From RGIG5952 sp045603485 (GTDB lineage: Bacteria; Verrucomicrobiota; Kiritimatiellia; RFP12; JAAYLN01): 38,836 nt of DNA. The stretch spans positions 1 to 38,836 of the forward strand of contig JAZUMF010000126.1 in assembly GCA_045603485.1 (NCBI GenBank), written 5' to 3'. Below, piece by piece: positions 24,074 through 32,727 of the stretch (the first letter of the stretch is position 1; each line of letters begins with the position of its first letter). Under the pieces are notes generated by a model that was not told where the DNA came from, ran no database searches, and saw only the letters and a program-made list of their open reading frames with translations. A program made the translations under genes and the position numbers.

Positions 24074-25810
24074 ATGGGAAAACACAACCCCGTCAAGTTT
24101 GCCCCCAAGCAGGGTGGCGACTATGATTTGCTCGCCGCAGCTATCGATGGCCAGCAGAATACTCTTGCCTCTGGACAGATTGTCAAGGGCACAGTCGTTG
24201 AAGTGACATCAAGCGAGGCTCTCGTTGATATCGGATACAAGTCTGAAGGTAGCCTCCCACTCAGCGAGTTTAAGGATGTCGAAGTTAAAGCCGGCGATGT
24301 CTTTGATGTTCTCGTTATCAACCTCGAAGGCCGCAACGGCATGGTTGAGCTTAGCAAGTCAAAGGCAGATGAAAAGCTCCGCTGGGAAGCTCTTCTCCAG
24401 AAGTACACAGAGGGTTGCACCCTTTTCGGCGATATCACCGGCAAGGTCCGTGGCGGTCTTACAGTTACTGTTGACGGTATCGATGCATTCCTTCCTGGTT
24501 CACAGCTTGATATTGATCCCGTTCATGAGGTTGACGGCTACATTGGTCAGACTCTTGAGTTCAAGCTTATCAAAATTAGCCACGAGCGTCGTAATCTTAT
24601 CCTCTCCCGTCGCGAGCTTCTTGAGGAGCGCATCGCAGACCAGAAGCGCGATCTTCTCGCTTCTATCCAGATCGGTCAGCATCGCACCGGCCGCGTAAAG
24701 AATATCACCGATTTCGGTGCATTCATCGATCTTAGCGGTCTTGACGGTCTTCTTCATATTACCGATATGAGCTGGGGCCGCATCAAGCACCCAAGCGAGA
24801 TGCTCAAGATTGGTCAGGAGATCGAGGTCGTTATTCTCGATGTCAATTTGGATCGCGAGCGTGTCTCTCTTGGTCTTAAGCAGATTCAGAAGAACCCCTG
24901 GGACGGCATTGAGGAGAGATATCCTGTCGGTGCTAAGGTCCACGGCAAGGTCGTCAACCTCGCAGCATATGGTGCCTTCGTTGAGCTCGAGACCGGCATT
25001 GAGGGTCTCGTTCATATCTCCGAGTTCTCTTGGACCAAGCGCGTTGCCCGTCCATCTGATATGCTTTCAGTCGGTGATGAGGTCGATGTCGCAATCCTTT
25101 CTATCAATACCGTTGAGCAGAAGATTGCCCTCGGCATCCGTCAGACCGAAGAGAATCCTTGGGATACCGTCCTCAAGCGTTACCCGATCGGTAGCCGCGT
25201 CAAGGGCAAGGTTCGCAACTTCACCTCTTATGGTGCATTCCTCGAGATTGAGGATGGCATTGACGGCATGATTCATGTCTCTGACATGTCTTGGACCCGT
25301 AAGATCAATCACCCAAGCGAGATGCTCCAGAAGGGCGTCGAAGTTGAGGCTGTTGTTCTTGAGATCGATCCATCGGCACAGCGCATCTCTCTCGGCCTCA
25401 AGCAGGCCGGTGAGGATCCATGGCACTCAATCGCTTCTCGCTACTCGATCGGTCAGATCGTTAAGGGCAAGGTCTCTAAGATTGCTTCCTTCGGTGCATT
25501 TGTTGAGCTCGAGGACGGTGTTGACGGTCTCGTCCACATCTCCCAGATCTCCGCTGACCATGTTGAAAAGGTCAAGGACGCTCTCAAGGTCGGTCAAGAG
25601 GTTGAGGCTCGCATCGTTCGCATCGATAGCGACGAGCGCCGCATCGGTCTCTCAATCAAGGCAGTAAATATGACTGAGAGCGAGGTTCAGGCTCTTAGCA
25701 AGGAGCTTGGTGCAGAGAGCATCAAGGCTGGCGAGAACCTCGGCGGTCTCGCATCTGCCTTTGATGAGGCTTTCGCTCAGAGTGAAGAGTGGCAGCCTTC
25801 AGACAAGTAA
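24074..25810 (+). CDS. rpsA: 30S ribosomal protein S1
   Basis: The RNA-binding protein that brings mRNA to the 30S subunit. 578 residues with six S1 (OB-fold) domains. Domain 1 starts near residue 33 (GQIVKGTVVEVTSSEALVDI), domain 2 near 115; domains 3-6 each have the RNA-binding DFGAFIDL/AYGAFVEL/SYGAFLEI/SFGAFVEL type strand and are separated by NPWD-type linkers at about 276, 363 and 450. Length and order match the typical bacterial protein. Codon use is strongly biased (GGT, CTC/CTT, AAG), as expected of a highly expressed gene. It has its own promoter, long leader and terminator. Confidence 0.97.
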   Translation: MGKHNPVKFAPKQGGDYDLLAAAIDGQQNTLASGQIVKGTVVEVTSSEALVDIGYKSEGSLPLSEFKDVEVKAGDVFDVLVINLEGRNGMVELSKSKADEKLRWEALLQKYTEGCTLFGDITGKVRGGLTVTVDGIDAFLPGSQLDIDPVHEVDGYIGQTLEFKLIKISHERRNLILSRRELLEERIADQKRDLLASIQIGQHRTGRVKNITDFGAFIDLSGLDGLLHITDMSWGRIKHPSEMLKIGQEIEVVILDVNLDRERVSLGLKQIQKNPWDGIEERYPVGAKVHGKVVNLAAYGAFVELETGIEGLVHISEFSWTKRVARPSDMLSVGDEVDVAILSINTVEQKIALGIRQTEENPWDTVLKRYPIGSRVKGKVRNFTSYGAFLEIEDGIDGMIHVSDMSWTRKINHPSEMLQKGVEVEAVVLEIDPSAQRISLGLKQAGEDPWHSIASRYSIGQIVKGKVSKIASFGAFVELEDGVDGLVHISQISADHVEKVKDALKVGQEVEARIVRIDSDERRIGLSIKAVNMTESEVQALSKELGAESIKAGENLGGLASAFDEAFAQSEEWQPSDK

Positions 25811-25828
25811 TTTGCTTGTCTTCGCACG

Positions 25829-25871
25829 AAGGGGCGTTGGCGCACTCGCCTACGCCCCTTTTCTTTTTCAA
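25829..25871 (+). terminator. intrinsic terminator of rpsA
   Basis: AAGGGGCGT (25829-25837) pairs with ACGCCCCTT (25852-25860), and inner GGCG/CGCC arms leave a 4-nt loop; the T-rich tail TTCTTTTT follows directly. A strong textbook terminator separating rpsA from tyrS. Confidence 0.92.
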
Positions 25872-25908
25872 TCAGCAGTAGAATTGTTTTTTTAACAGTA
25901 GGTTAACA

Positions 25909-27174
25909 ATGTCGCTTTTAGACTTTCTTCGTTCTCGTCATCTTGTAGAAGCCACCACCAGTCCCGATCTTGAAAAGGCTCTTGAGAAGCCCATGACCGT
26001 ATATGCGGGCTTCGATCCTTCAGCTGATAGCTTGCAAGCAGGAAACTATGTGACGATTATGATGCTTGCTCATCTTCAGCGTGCCGGTCATAAGGTTATT
26101 GCTTTGGTTGGTGGCGCAACCGGTCTTATTGGCGACCCTTCGGGCAAGTCTGTCGAGCGTAAGATGCTGACTGTCGAGCAGGTGCAGCATAATCTTGAGG
26201 GTATCAAGGAGAATCTTTCGCGCTTTCTCCGTTTTGACGACCCTGTAAATCCTGCCATTCTGGTTAATAACTACGATTGGTATTCCAATGTCAATACGAT
26301 TGACTTTTTGCGCGATATCTGTGTTAATTTCCGTGTGCCTCAAATGCTTGCCAAGGAGAGCGTCAAGAAACGCCTTGAGGCGACTGACGGCGGTATGACA
26401 TTTACGGAGTTCAGTTACCAGATTCTTCAAGGTAATGACTTCCTTCACCTTTACGACACATACGGCTGTACGCTTGAAGTCGGTGGTAGCGATCAGTGGG
26501 GCAATATTACAGCAGGTACAGATTTGGTACATCGCTTGCGCGGCACTGAGGTCTATGGTTTGACATTCCCGCTTGTCTGTGATTCAAATGGCTTGAAGTT
26601 CGGCAAGAGCGAGGGTAATGCAATCTTCCTCGATTCTCGCAAGACTTCATACTATGATTTTTATCAGTTCTTCCTTCGCTCTATGGATACAGATGTTATC
26701 AGATATCTTCGTATCTTCACATTCCTTCCCGAGGAGCGTATTCTTGAACTTGAGCGTGCAGTTAAGGAGCGTCCGGAGCAGCGTGAGGCTCAAAAGGTTC
26801 TTGCCGAGGAGGTCACTCGTGCCGTCCATGGCGAGGCTGGGCTCCGTCAGGCACTCAAGGCTACGGATGTGCTCTTTGGCGGCTCAATGGAAGGCTTGTC
26901 CGCAACTGAGCTTGAGAATATCTTCAAGAATGTCAAATCTGGAGAATTGTCAAAGGATGATCTCCTGGGCAAGCCTGCATTTGAGGTTGCAGCCGCAGCA
27001 GGGATGACGGCATCAAAGGGCGAAGCTCGCCGTTTGGCGCAGCAGGGCGGTCTTGTCCTTAACGGAGAAAAGGCTCCCCTTGAGCGTGTTGTTTGCGAGT
27101 CTGATCTCATTGATGGTCGCATAGCAATTTTCCGTGCAGGCAAGAAAAACTATTTCTTGCTTCGTATTAAGTAA
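25909..27174 (+). CDS. tyrS: tyrosyl-tRNA synthetase
   Basis: Charges tRNA-Tyr with tyrosine. 421 residues: class I Rossmann core with YAGFDPSADSL and the conserved GGATGLIGDPSGK, tyrosine pocket ILQGNDFLHL, KMSKS-type loop KFGKS at residues 230-234, and a C-terminal S4 RNA-binding domain (ASKGEARRLAQQGGLVLNG). The HIGH signature is replaced by QAGN at residues 43-46, where most bacterial enzymes have HxGH or HxGN. The remaining motifs are intact, so the protein is probably functional. Only a weak ribosome site (TAGGTT) precedes the ATG. Confidence 0.95.
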   Translation: MSLLDFLRSRHLVEATTSPDLEKALEKPMTVYAGFDPSADSLQAGNYVTIMMLAHLQRAGHKVIALVGGATGLIGDPSGKSVERKMLTVEQVQHNLEGIKENLSRFLRFDDPVNPAILVNNYDWYSNVNTIDFLRDICVNFRVPQMLAKESVKKRLEATDGGMTFTEFSYQILQGNDFLHLYDTYGCTLEVGGSDQWGNITAGTDLVHRLRGTEVYGLTFPLVCDSNGLKFGKSEGNAIFLDSRKTSYYDFYQFFLRSMDTDVIRYLRIFTFLPEERILELERAVKERPEQREAQKVLAEEVTRAVHGEAGLRQALKATDVLFGGSMEGLSATELENIFKNVKSGELSKDDLLGKPAFEVAAAAGMTASKGEARRLAQQGGLVLNGEKAPLERVVCESDLIDGRIAIFRAGKKNYFLLRIK

Positions 27175-27180
27175 TTTTAT

Positions 27181-27924
27181 ATGGCAGATGATGCAAAAAT
27201 TCGTCTTCAGCTCGCGATATCGCGCTCGGGATTGGCTTCACGCCGCCATGCTGAAGAGATGATAAGGGCAGGGCGCGTTGCTGTCAATGGTGAAATCGTC
27301 ACCGAGATGGGAATGCGCGTTGACCCTGAGAGTGATACTATAACCGTGGATGGTGTTCAGCTCCGCAAGGCACCTCGTCGTAGATATACTATCATGCTTC
27401 ATAAGCCAGTAGGCTATCTTTGCGCCGCAAGCGACGGCCATGGCGGCAAGTTGGTGACTGACCTTGTTGCGTCAGTCCCGGCTCGCCTTGTCCCTGTTGG
27501 TCGTCTTGATAAGGATAGCTCGGGGCTCCTTTTAATGTCTGACGACGGCGAACTCGTAGCTCAGCTTACACATCCTCGGTATGGCCATCGCAAGGTATAT
27601 ATGGTTGAAGTTTCAGGCTTTTGTGATGAGTCGATTGTCGAGAAGCTCCGTGCACCCATGGACATCGATGGTTATCTCATACGCCCTGTCGGTGTAAGCT
27701 TCCTACGCCGTGTCGGTCGCCACTCCTTCTTGCGCTTTACATTGCAGGAAGGGCGTAATCGCCAAATTCGTAAGATGTGCGCACAAGTTGGTTTGAATGT
27801 CGTGTCGCTCACCCGTATTGCGCTTGATAAGCTGCAACTTGGCGATTTGCGTCCTGGCGAATTTAGAGAACTCACCAAGGCTGAGATTGATTCATTAAGA
27901 AAAAAGTCTAAAACTAATTCGTAA
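27181..27924 (+). CDS. RsuA/RluB/RluF-family rRNA pseudouridine synthase
   Basis: Isomerises a specific uridine in ribosomal RNA. 247 residues: N-terminal S4 domain (LAISRSGLASRRHAEEMI, about 10-65), then the catalytic domain with MLHKPVGYLCA and the signature GRLDKDSSGLLL, whose catalytic Asp is residue 110; also LQEGRNRQIRKMCAQVG, typical of the RsuA branch. RluB is the most likely orthologue but the exact target base cannot be told from sequence. The start lies 6 nt after tyrS, so the two are likely one transcript. Confidence 0.92.
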   Translation: MADDAKIRLQLAISRSGLASRRHAEEMIRAGRVAVNGEIVTEMGMRVDPESDTITVDGVQLRKAPRRRYTIMLHKPVGYLCAASDGHGGKLVTDLVASVPARLVPVGRLDKDSSGLLLMSDDGELVAQLTHPRYGHRKVYMVEVSGFCDESIVEKLRAPMDIDGYLIRPVGVSFLRRVGRHSFLRFTLQEGRNRQIRKMCAQVGLNVVSLTRIALDKLQLGDLRPGEFRELTKAEIDSLRKKSKTNS

Positions 27925-28031
27925 TTCAGCTATTAATCAGCGACAAAGAGTGTCTTAAAAGCGATTATTGACACAAATCCTCAATTTTTGCGTTGTGGGT
28001 ATGAAGAGACTGTCCCCTAGGGAGCTACTGA

Positions 28032-28080
28032 AGGCAAAAGGTGGGAAATACCAAGTACCTTTCCGAACTCCTCTAAACTC
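28032..28080 (+). repeat. degenerate intergenic repeat, left flank
   Basis: The segment GGCAAAAGGTGGGAAATACC followed by AAGTACC and CTCCTCTAAACTC corresponds in order and orientation to 31462-31527. A CTGTCCCC motif lies 22 nt before it (28010), as one lies ahead of the right copy at 31329. The 27925-28122 interval shows nothing else. Confidence 0.55.
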
Positions 28081-28122
28081 TTCGGAACTTTTCGTAATGT
28101 TACCAATTCCAATTTCAATGTA

Positions 28123-28150
28123 TTGGGCTTGTTATATTTATTTCTATAAT
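28123..28150 (+). promoter_or_regulatory. promoter of the sigma-like/VWA pair
   Basis: TTGGGC (28123-28128), a 16-bp spacer and a perfect TATAAT (28145-28150); an overlapping alternative is TTGTTA with TAGAAT 17 bp later. Either gives a leader of roughly 45-55 nt. Confidence 0.55.
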
Positions 28151-28210
28151 TTAGAATATTTTTTGTGGAAAAATTTGTTTGATGGTCCCTTTTGTTGATT
28201 GGGAGGCTAT

Positions 28211-29032
28211 ATGAAACAATCTTCGGTTGGTATATATGCAGGTGATGATGCCTGGAGAGAATGGTTTGAGGTTTGCTTTGTGGATGGTTGCAGGGCAAAT
28301 GTCTTGTTGCGTAAACAGGTGGAGTCTGCAATGCTTAGTAGGCTTTATCGCTATGGGTTGACTAGGGATGATATTGGTAGTGATGATCCAGTTGCTGTCT
28401 TTGATGCCTATTTTAAGCTTAAGGGGGCGCGTGATACGCCTAAACCTCTAAAGCAATATTTTGCATATCGGATTGAGGTTGAGAAGCTTAGGATGGTGGA
28501 TTTTGTCTGTGGCACTCTTTTTGGTAGGGGCTCTGGAAGAATTCATGATATTGTCCTTGATTGGGTTGCTTCTATAAAGGGATGGCGGGTTCATTCGGTT
28601 CGTTCTGAGGATGGTAGGAGGACTTTGCAGTGGGAGAATTCGGGTGAGGGGATTGATGAGGATTTAGGGGGTATAGATGGCTTTGATCCTGCCGATTTAA
28701 TCGATGTTGAGCATTTTAATGTCGCTATTGAAAAAATGTTAGAGAAAATTTCTTCAAAAATAAAGGTGGAAAAATCAAAGGTTGCGCTCCTTTGTTATGT
28801 GATGGCCCAGGACATACCGCTTACGGAGGCGGCAGTCCTTGATGGGCTTGGTGTTGCAAAATCGCGTGCATATACTTTGAGGGATAAAACTATTGAGGCT
28901 TTGCGTAGGGAACTGAAGCATATTGACGGAGCGGAGGGTGCTCTTTTTGCTCGAGTGCTGATGGAGCGATGTGAGGCAAATCTTTCAGATGATATGCGTG
29001 TGAGATTAGGAGGTAAAAATGAAAATAAGTGA
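28211..29032 (+). CDS. putative sigma-factor-like regulatory protein
   Basis: 273 residues from the ATG at 28211, preceded by GGGAGG; a TTG 12 nt upstream would include the ribosome site. The N-terminal half contains DDPVAVFDAYFKLKG and TPKPLKQYFAYRI, then FVCGTLFGRGSGRIHDIVLD, helical blocks I cannot match to a named domain. The C-terminal part (PLTEAAVLDGLGVAKSRAYT followed by LRDKTIEALRREL) looks like a sigma-70 region 4 type helix-turn-helix. No signal peptide. It overlaps the VWA gene by 14 nt, so the two are translationally coupled; the pairing of a cytoplasmic DNA-binding protein with a membrane protein resembles sigma/anti-sigma pairs. The sigma identity is tentative. Confidence 0.5.
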   Translation: MKQSSVGIYAGDDAWREWFEVCFVDGCRANVLLRKQVESAMLSRLYRYGLTRDDIGSDDPVAVFDAYFKLKGARDTPKPLKQYFAYRIEVEKLRMVDFVCGTLFGRGSGRIHDIVLDWVASIKGWRVHSVRSEDGRRTLQWENSGEGIDEDLGGIDGFDPADLIDVEHFNVAIEKMLEKISSKIKVEKSKVALLCYVMAQDIPLTEAAVLDGLGVAKSRAYTLRDKTIEALRRELKHIDGAEGALFARVLMERCEANLSDDMRVRLGGKNENK

Positions 29033-31235
29033 TGTGTTCAAGGAGGAATGGAAGCTTTTTCGTAAGCATGGTGATGGTGAGCTGTTTATGGGAGAGCGTC
29101 CTAAGGGGGATGCTGAATTTGACGGCGATATTAGGGTCGGTCAGGTTCGTATATTTGCTGATATGTCGCGTCCTTTTGTTGCTGTTGTTATTGAGGATTG
29201 TGGTCTTTCTGGGTGGCGAATTGTTCCTGTGTCGCCCTTTACCGTCCCTGCCTCTGTGCGTGAAATGGTGGTTGGTAGGCGTGTATTGCAGCTTTGGAAT
29301 GCTTGCATTGCTGCTAGAACTTTTGTGGAGCGTAGTTGGTTAGTGGATGAGCTTGCGGCGAGTGAGGTTGCTGATATTCGTGCAGGTGTTTTGCAGGCAT
29401 CTCCTGGGCGTATTACGAGGGGGAAGGGGATTGTGGCTCGTTATGAGAGAATGTTTTTAGTCCCTGGTGGAAGTTTCCTTCAATATCGTAAGCCTCAATG
29501 GAGGGTTAGGCTTTTAGCATTTCGTCCATATATTGTGAGTGCCGCTGCTTTGCTTGTGGTTTGCTTGGGTTCCTTTTTGATTATGCAAAGGAATGATGAG
29601 GTGGCATTTAATGAGCATGCTATTGTGGATTATCATCATGGGGTTTGTGAGAAGAAAGCTGTATTTGGTAGTATTGAGGTGTGCTGTGCTGCTCCATTGG
29701 CAGAGCCATCGATCGCATATTCTGCGGCTCCAAGAAAAGCTATGAAGATGGCTCCTGCTAAGGTATTAGCTAAAGCTAAAACCATTACGGGCTCGAGGGC
29801 TGAGTGGCATAGTGAGTATGTTAATGATGCTTCAACAGAGCGTTATGCTGAATATGCTGAAAACGAATTTCTCTCTCCTAAGTCCAATCCTCTATCAACA
29901 TTTTCACTTGATGTTGATACCTCTAGCTACACTTTGATGAGGCGATTTATTGTTGAGGATAAGACTTTGCCTCCTGCGAATTCAGTTAGAGCGGAGGAGT
30001 ATATAAACTATTTCAAATATAATTATCCTGAGCCAGTTGGTGATGATCCAATTGCTGCTAACTGCGAGCTTGCTAAATGCCCATGGAATCCAAAGCATCA
30101 GCTTTTGCGAATTGGGTTGCAGGCTAAGCGAATTGATAATGGTAAGCTTCCTCCAAGTAATTTGACCTTCTTAATTGATACATCGGGGTCGATGAAGTGG
30201 AATAATGGAATGAATATGGTTAAGAGTTCATTGCGTCTTTTAGTTGATAATTTACGCGATATTGACCATGTTTCAATAGTTACTTATGCAAATGGAACTG
30301 CTGTTCGTTTGCCATCAACACCAGGCTCAAGGAAGGGTGAGATTATTGCTGCTATTGACTCGCTTTTTGCTGGTGGTGGTACAGCGGGGGCTGCAGGAAT
30401 AGAGCTTGCTTATGATGAGGCTAAGCGTAATTTCTCGCGCGATGCTAACAATCGCGTTATTTTGGTTACCGATGGCGATTTTAATATCGGACTTTCTTCT
30501 CCAAAGGAGCTTGAGGATTTTGTCGCAGAGAAGCGTTCAAGTGGAATTTTCCTTTCGGTATTTGGTGTTGGAAGTGGCAATTATCAGGATGGTGCTATGA
30601 AGAAGCTTGCGAATGCGGGTAATGGTAACTATGCCTACATAGATTCGCTTCTGGAGGCGAAGAAGGTTATGATTACTGAGTTTGGTGGAACCCTATTTAC
30701 TGTCGCTAAGGATGTAAAGATTCAGCTTGAGTTTAATCCTGCAAGGGTCTCAGGATATCGTCTTATTGGTTATGAGAATCGTATGCTTGAGGCAAAGGAT
30801 TTTAACGATGATAAAAAGGATGCTGGCGAGATTGGATCGGGTCATTCAATGACTGCTCTCTACGAAATAATTCCAGTAGGTGTTGATAATACAATTCCTG
30901 CTACGGATGCACTTAAATATCAGCAGAATGTTTCGGTTGATAGTGATGAGATTTTTACACTAAAAATGCGTTGGAAGAAGCCTGATGGTGATGTGAGTAT
31001 GAAGCGTGAGGTTGCCCATTCTGCAAAGGCAATTATGCGTGAAGCTCCAAGTGAGGACTTTACCTTTGCTTCTGCCGTCGCTGAGTATGCCTTGATTCTC
31101 TCAAAATCTAAATATAAGGGTGATTCATCCTTTGATTCAGTAATGAAGCGTGCTCGTAGCTCCAAGGGTAAGGATGATGAGGGATATCGTGCTGAGTTTA
31201 TTAGGCTTGTTGAGCAAGCAATGCTAATGAAATAG
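29019..31235 (+). CDS. membrane-anchored YfbK-type von Willebrand factor A protein
   Basis: 738 residues with an AGGAGG ribosome site. Residues 1-165 are a soluble N-terminal region (cytoplasmic by orientation), one TM lies at about 171-191 (IVSAAALLVVCLGSFLIM), and the large remainder is predicted outside. The FSLDVDTSSYTLMRRFI and NSVRAEEYINYF blocks are the YfbK-family pre-VWA region; the VWA domain starts at LTFLIDTSGSMK with the MIDAS DxSGS at residues 387-391 and continues to VTDGDFNIG and SVFGVGSGNYQDG. The C-terminal DUF3520-like domain follows. YfbK homologues have unknown roles. The cytoplasmic N-terminal part next to a sigma-like partner suggests signal transduction, which is an inference. 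Confidence 0.83.
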   Translation: MKISDVFKEEWKLFRKHGDGELFMGERPKGDAEFDGDIRVGQVRIFADMSRPFVAVVIEDCGLSGWRIVPVSPFTVPASVREMVVGRRVLQLWNACIAARTFVERSWLVDELAASEVADIRAGVLQASPGRITRGKGIVARYERMFLVPGGSFLQYRKPQWRVRLLAFRPYIVSAAALLVVCLGSFLIMQRNDEVAFNEHAIVDYHHGVCEKKAVFGSIEVCCAAPLAEPSIAYSAAPRKAMKMAPAKVLAKAKTITGSRAEWHSEYVNDASTERYAEYAENEFLSPKSNPLSTFSLDVDTSSYTLMRRFIVEDKTLPPANSVRAEEYINYFKYNYPEPVGDDPIAANCELAKCPWNPKHQLLRIGLQAKRIDNGKLPPSNLTFLIDTSGSMKWNNGMNMVKSSLRLLVDNLRDIDHVSIVTYANGTAVRLPSTPGSRKGEIIAAIDSLFAGGGTAGAAGIELAYDEAKRNFSRDANNRVILVTDGDFNIGLSSPKELEDFVAEKRSSGIFLSVFGVGSGNYQDGAMKKLANAGNGNYAYIDSLLEAKKVMITEFGGTLFTVAKDVKIQLEFNPARVSGYRLIGYENRMLEAKDFNDDKKDAGEIGSGHSMTALYEIIPVGVDNTIPATDALKYQQNVSVDSDEIFTLKMRWKKPDGDVSMKREVAHSAKAIMREAPSEDFTFASAVAEYALILSKSKYKGDSSFDSVMKRARSSKGKDDEGYRAEFIRLVEQAMLMK

Positions 31236-31534
31236 TCGCTAGTGGGTAGTCGTTAGTCGCTAGTGGGTAGTTTAGAGTTTGGAGTTTGGAGTTTAGAGTT
31301 GTTAGTGGCTAGTCATTGAAGGATAGTCTGTCCCCTTATGCACATTTTAGTCGCTAGTGGCTAGTTCTGGTTTATCACGGAGAGTGTTGTACAAGTGGTG
31401 TGCAAGTGGCTCGGAGTATGACGCAACTCTAAACTCTAAACTCTAAACTTTTTTTGCCGTAGGCAAAGGTGACAAGTACCAAGTACCCTTCTAAACTTCT
31501 CTAAACCCCTCTAAACTCCTCTAAACCTTCTTGT
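31233..31534. repeat. cluster of short degenerate repeats
   Basis: This stretch is non-coding. TAGTCGCTAGTGGGTAGT occurs at 31233-31250 (starting inside the VWA stop codon) and 31254-31271, with a variant at 31348-31365. A TTTAGAGTTTGGAG array at 31271-31300 is the inverse of AACTCTAAACTCTAAACTC at 31425-31450, so a long foldback is possible. CTCTAAAC units continue at 31491-31527 after AAGTACCAAGTACC. A CTGTCCCC motif is at 31329. Confidence 0.75.
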
Positions 31535-32647
31535 TTATCTTACCTTGGTAAATAGGGCAAAGAGTATTGGTATTAGGAGCGATTGGATAAGGACAAAGCG
31601 CATGAGGACTTGTGAGTTTTTCCAACCTAGGTTTTTGCGGACATGGTCATGTAATGGGAAGCGTATTGAATGAAGTCCGCGTACGACAATGTTTTGCTTT
31701 GCAGCTTCTTCGCTTGACAGTGTGCTGGAGGGTGTTGTGTCGAGCCCGAATTTTTTGAAGATGCGAAGTAGGACAAGTTTGACGAGACCGCTTCCTCCAT
31801 TGAGCAGTATCATTGGGGCGAAGATAAATATCATCAGTGGATTTCCGGTTGCCAGAACTGCGGCGCCAATTGCAAGCCCGAACATTCTTGAGCCTGCATC
31901 ACCCATCAATACTTTGCTGGGCTCGGCATTGTGCCATAGGTAGCCTGCAAAAGCACCTGATATGGTGACTGATAGGATTGCCCATTTTGCACTGTCGGGG
32001 TAATGGGGTAAGAGGAGGTAGTCTGCAACCGGCTTGTAGCCAAGGACGAGGTAGAGCAGTGCTGCAATTGACAGGAGTGACATTATGCCCAATGCCCCAG
32101 CAAGGCCGTCAACGCCATCGGAGCAATTGAATGAATTGACTGAGATGGCTAGAATAACAGTTGCTAGAGGTATAAAGCTCCACGCAGAGAGTGTAAAGGT
32201 TTTTGTTGTTAACGGAAGCCAAATGTAATTTGCTCCTGCATTGTAGAGAGCTATCGCCACGCCTAAGCAACAGATTGTATCCAAGAGAAATTTTTTTAAT
32301 TGCCCCCATGGTTTTGCCGCGCGATCGTCAAAATAGCCGAAGAGCATAATCAGGTACAGCATTGCTATTACAATGAAGATATTTATATCCATCGGCATAA
32401 CAAGAAGCAATATTGGTAGCATTGTCAGGGCTATAATTATTCCAGCGCCTGTTGGTTTGCCTTTTGAGAGTTCTCCTCCGGGCGTGAGTGCTTTGCCGTG
32501 GTCATGGGGGAGCCTGTCCCAAAACCTTGGAAGCGTAATCCATGTCGCGATGGCTGAGATTAAGGCTCCAATTGACAGTAACACGAGGTGTGATGAGAAG
32601 AGTCGAAGCGGCGTGTTGTTAAAGGTTGTTCCGAGGAGGTGTAGCAT
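31535..32647 (-). CDS. mraY: phospho-N-acetylmuramoyl-pentapeptide-transferase (MraY-like)
   Basis: Transfers phospho-MurNAc-pentapeptide to undecaprenyl phosphate, forming lipid I of peptidoglycan synthesis in the inner membrane. 370 residues from the ATG at 32647 with about ten TMs. Signatures: GKPTGAGI, GYFDD (first Asp motif), NSFNCSDGVDGLAG, LMGDAGSRMFG, and the MraY-specific cytoplasmic loop PLHDHVRKNLGWKNSQV, in which the usual HHH is HDH. WecA-type enzymes lack this loop, so MraY is preferred. A TTG-initiated extension to 32695 would run across the promoter and is rejected. It is not beside other mur/fts genes, which is unusual. Confidence 0.85.
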   Translation of the reverse strand: MLHLLGTTFNNTPLRLFSSHLVLLSIGALISAIATWITLPRFWDRLPHDHGKALTPGGELSKGKPTGAGIIIALTMLPILLLVMPMDINIFIVIAMLYLIMLFGYFDDRAAKPWGQLKKFLLDTICCLGVAIALYNAGANYIWLPLTTKTFTLSAWSFIPLATVILAISVNSFNCSDGVDGLAGALGIMSLLSIAALLYLVLGYKPVADYLLLPHYPDSAKWAILSVTISGAFAGYLWHNAEPSKVLMGDAGSRMFGLAIGAAVLATGNPLMIFIFAPMILLNGGSGLVKLVLLRIFKKFGLDTTPSSTLSSEEAAKQNIVVRGLHSIRFPLHDHVRKNLGWKNSQVLMRFVLIQSLLIPILFALFTKVR

Positions 32648-32652
32648 GGCTG

Positions 32653-32681
32653 ATTGTAGATTGTTGGAGGTAATACCGCAA
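32653..32681 (-). promoter_or_regulatory. promoter of mraY, apparently leaderless
   Basis: On the minus strand: TTGCGG (32681-32676), a 17-bp spacer, TACAAT (32658-32653), then only 5 nt to the ATG at 32647. No Shine-Dalgarno is present. Confidence 0.55.
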
Positions 32682-32727
32682 TTGGCTTGCGGCAAAGGAT
32701 AGTGGATTGAGTAGCTAGTGTAGAGCC

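Noticed and set aside
28199..28210. TTG as start of the sigma-like gene
   Set aside because: It would place the GGGAGG ribosome site inside the coding region; the ATG at 28211 is correctly spaced from it.
31233..31534. CRISPR array
   Set aside because: Units are too short and irregular, have no unique spacers of constant length, and no cas genes are nearby.
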